A DNA stretch of 7,240 nt from positions 1-7,240 of the forward strand of contig JALNZV010000056.1 in the NCBI GenBank assembly GCA_023229175.1, read 5' to 3'. Source of the stretch: Tissierellaceae bacterium (GTDB taxonomy: Bacteria > Bacillota > Clostridia > Tissierellales > Tissierellaceae). Positions 6,545 to 7,240 of the stretch are shown one piece after another. Positions within the stretch are counted from its first letter, which is position 1. The number at the start of each line of letters is the position of its first letter. The position numbers and the translations under genes are program-made. The notes under the pieces were generated by a model. It ran no database searches. It was given only the letters and a program-made list of their open reading frames with translations, and was not told the DNA's origin.

Positions 6545-6554
6545 TTAATGCAAA
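6532..6554 (+). repeat. Inverted repeat upstream of the LysM gene
   Basis: TTTGCAT (6532-6538) and ATGCAAA (6548-6554) are perfect inverted arms separated by 9 bp. No T-run follows, so it does not look like a terminator. It overlaps the candidate -10 element and could be an operator for a dimeric regulator. Confidence 0.45.
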
Positions 6555-6579
6555 GAATATAAGAGAAGGGTGGGTAAAA

Positions 6580-7240
6580 ATGAGCAATAATAAAACATGT
6601 CCGACAGGAAGTTTTCCCTATACCATAAAGTCTGGGGATACACTTTACAAACTAGCACAGACTTACAATACTACAGTAGATGCTATAATGAAGATTAATC
6701 CAGGAATTAACCCAAATAATCTGCAGGTAGGTCAGGTAATCTGTATACCAGGTACCGCACCACCACCTCCAACGACATGCCCTACAGGCACATTTTCTTA
6801 CACAATAAAATCAGGAGACACTTTGTATAACCTAGCCATTAGATACAACACGACTGTAGAGGCGATTATGAGAGTAAATCCAGGAATTAACCCAAATAAT
6901 CTGCAGGTAGGTCAGGTAATCTGTATACCAGGTACCGCACCACCACCTCCAACGACATGCCCTACAGGCACATTTTCTTACACAATAAAATCAGGAGACA
7001 CCTTGTATAACCTAGCCATTAGATACAACACAACTGTAGAGGCGATTATGAGAGTAAACCCAGGAATTAACCCAAATAATCTGCAGGTAGGTCAGGTAAT
7101 CTGTATACCAGGTACCGCACCACCACCTCCACCACCATGTGACGGGTTATATTATGCAGTTAGGTCAGGGGATACTCTGTTTAGTATTGCACAAATGTTT
7201 AATATTCCTTTGGCAACGCTGATGGCAGCGAACCCTGGAG
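6580..7240 (+). CDS. Multi-LysM repeat protein (3' end beyond window)
   Basis: This gene is open to the right edge, with 220 codons visible from ATG 6580 and RBS AAGGGTGG (6566-6573) 6 bases upstream. It has four LysM modules, which bind N-acetylglucosamine-containing glycans: about residues 14-57, 73-117, 133-177 and from 191 on. Each carries the SGDTL(Y/F) motif, and the first three end VGQVICIPG. Modules 1-3 repeat every 60 residues, are joined by PGTAPPPP linkers, and begin with CPTG and end with CIPG (Cys7/55, 67/115, 127/175), with a further Cys at 187. The fourth module is divergent (YYAVRSGDTLFSIAQMFNI). There is no signal peptide; the N-terminus is MSNNKTCPTG. Such leaderless, cysteine-paired LysM proteins occur in spore-forming Clostridia, and a spore-coat or cortex-binding role is plausible given the upstream promoter candidate. 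A catalytic domain beyond the edge cannot be excluded. Confidence 0.9.
   Translation, partial: MSNNKTCPTGSFPYTIKSGDTLYKLAQTYNTTVDAIMKINPGINPNNLQVGQVICIPGTAPPPPTTCPTGTFSYTIKSGDTLYNLAIRYNTTVEAIMRVNPGINPNNLQVGQVICIPGTAPPPPTTCPTGTFSYTIKSGDTLYNLAIRYNTTVEAIMRVNPGINPNNLQVGQVICIPGTAPPPPPPCDGLYYAVRSGDTLFSIAQMFNIPLATLMAANPG
6697..7131 (+). repeat. 180-bp in-frame tandem repeat within the LysM gene
   Basis: Sequence repeats with period exactly 180 bp (60 codons), about 2.4 copies. Comparing each base with the one 180 bp downstream shows only three differences: 6822 T/C, 6852 G/A and 6879 T/C. An 84-bp block (6697-6780) is identical in the next copy (6877-6960). The older first module (6601-6696) is clearly more diverged, which points to recent duplication or gene conversion of the module-plus-linker unit. 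Confidence 0.95.

Noticed and set aside
6532..6554. Inverted repeat as a terminator of the activator gene
   Set aside because: The arms are short and no T-run follows; a different hairpin at 6495-6528 has the T-run.
6558..6563. TATAAG as a -10 box for the LysM gene with TTGCAT as -35
   Set aside because: The spacing would be 19 bp and transcription would begin at or within the ribosome-binding site, leaving almost no leader.
6511..6579. Sigma-54 promoter driving the LysM gene
   Set aside because: A TTGCA-like -12 is present at 6533-6537, but the position where the -24 GG should be is CC.
6697..7131. Direct repeats as a CRISPR array or mobile-element repeat
   Set aside because: The 180-bp period is in frame, fully coding and corresponds to LysM module plus linker; there are no short repeats with unique spacers.

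Overview
This window looks like part of a chromosome from a low-GC Gram-positive anaerobe, most likely Clostridia or Tissierellia. The support is general: AT-rich codon use, strong purine-rich ribosome-binding sites (AGGAGGTG, AGGGGTG, AAGGGTGA), a probable TTG start, Opp proteins of the Firmicutes type and a sigma-54 activator of the clostridial type. Every credible gene is on the + strand, and the only non-coding stretches are short (10 to 91 bp).

Positions 1-4587 hold the end of a tightly packed operon. It contains the 3' part of an oligopeptide-transporter permease (oppC, running in from the left edge), two ATPases (oppD and oppF, overlapping by 8 bp), a penicillin-binding/class A beta-lactamase-fold serine hydrolase with no signal peptide, and an SH3b plus NlpC/P60 cysteine peptidase, also with no signal peptide. 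The operon closes with a clear intrinsic terminator whose stem starts inside the last stop codon. Together these genes suggest import of peptides, probably cell-wall-derived ones, and their breakdown in the cytoplasm. The closest known precedent is the Bacillus ykfABCD murein-peptide locus. This physiological reading is an inference from gene content.

Positions 4588-6534 hold a separate transcription unit with its own sigma-A-like promoter. It encodes a 619-residue sigma-54-dependent activator with an intact GAFTGA loop, AAA+ motifs and a C-terminal Fis-type helix-turn-helix. Its N-terminal sensory region looks like one PAS domain interrupted by about 165 residues of unrecognised sequence. 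It is the natural candidate regulator of the opp/peptidase operon, whose promoter lies outside the window.

Positions 6535-7240 hold the start of a LysM-repeat protein that runs off the right edge. It has at least four LysM modules with paired cysteines and proline-rich linkers. Modules 2 and 3 are a recent exact 180-bp duplication. Its upstream region contains a match to the sporulation sigma-K/sigma-E -10 pattern (CATANNNTA) and a 7-bp inverted repeat, so a spore-coat or other mother-cell role is possible but unproven.

The points most worth following up are the split-PAS sensor with its unrecognised insert, the cytoplasmic serine hydrolase/NlpC-P60 pair coupled to Opp, and the repeat-expanding LysM protein with a possible sporulation promoter.
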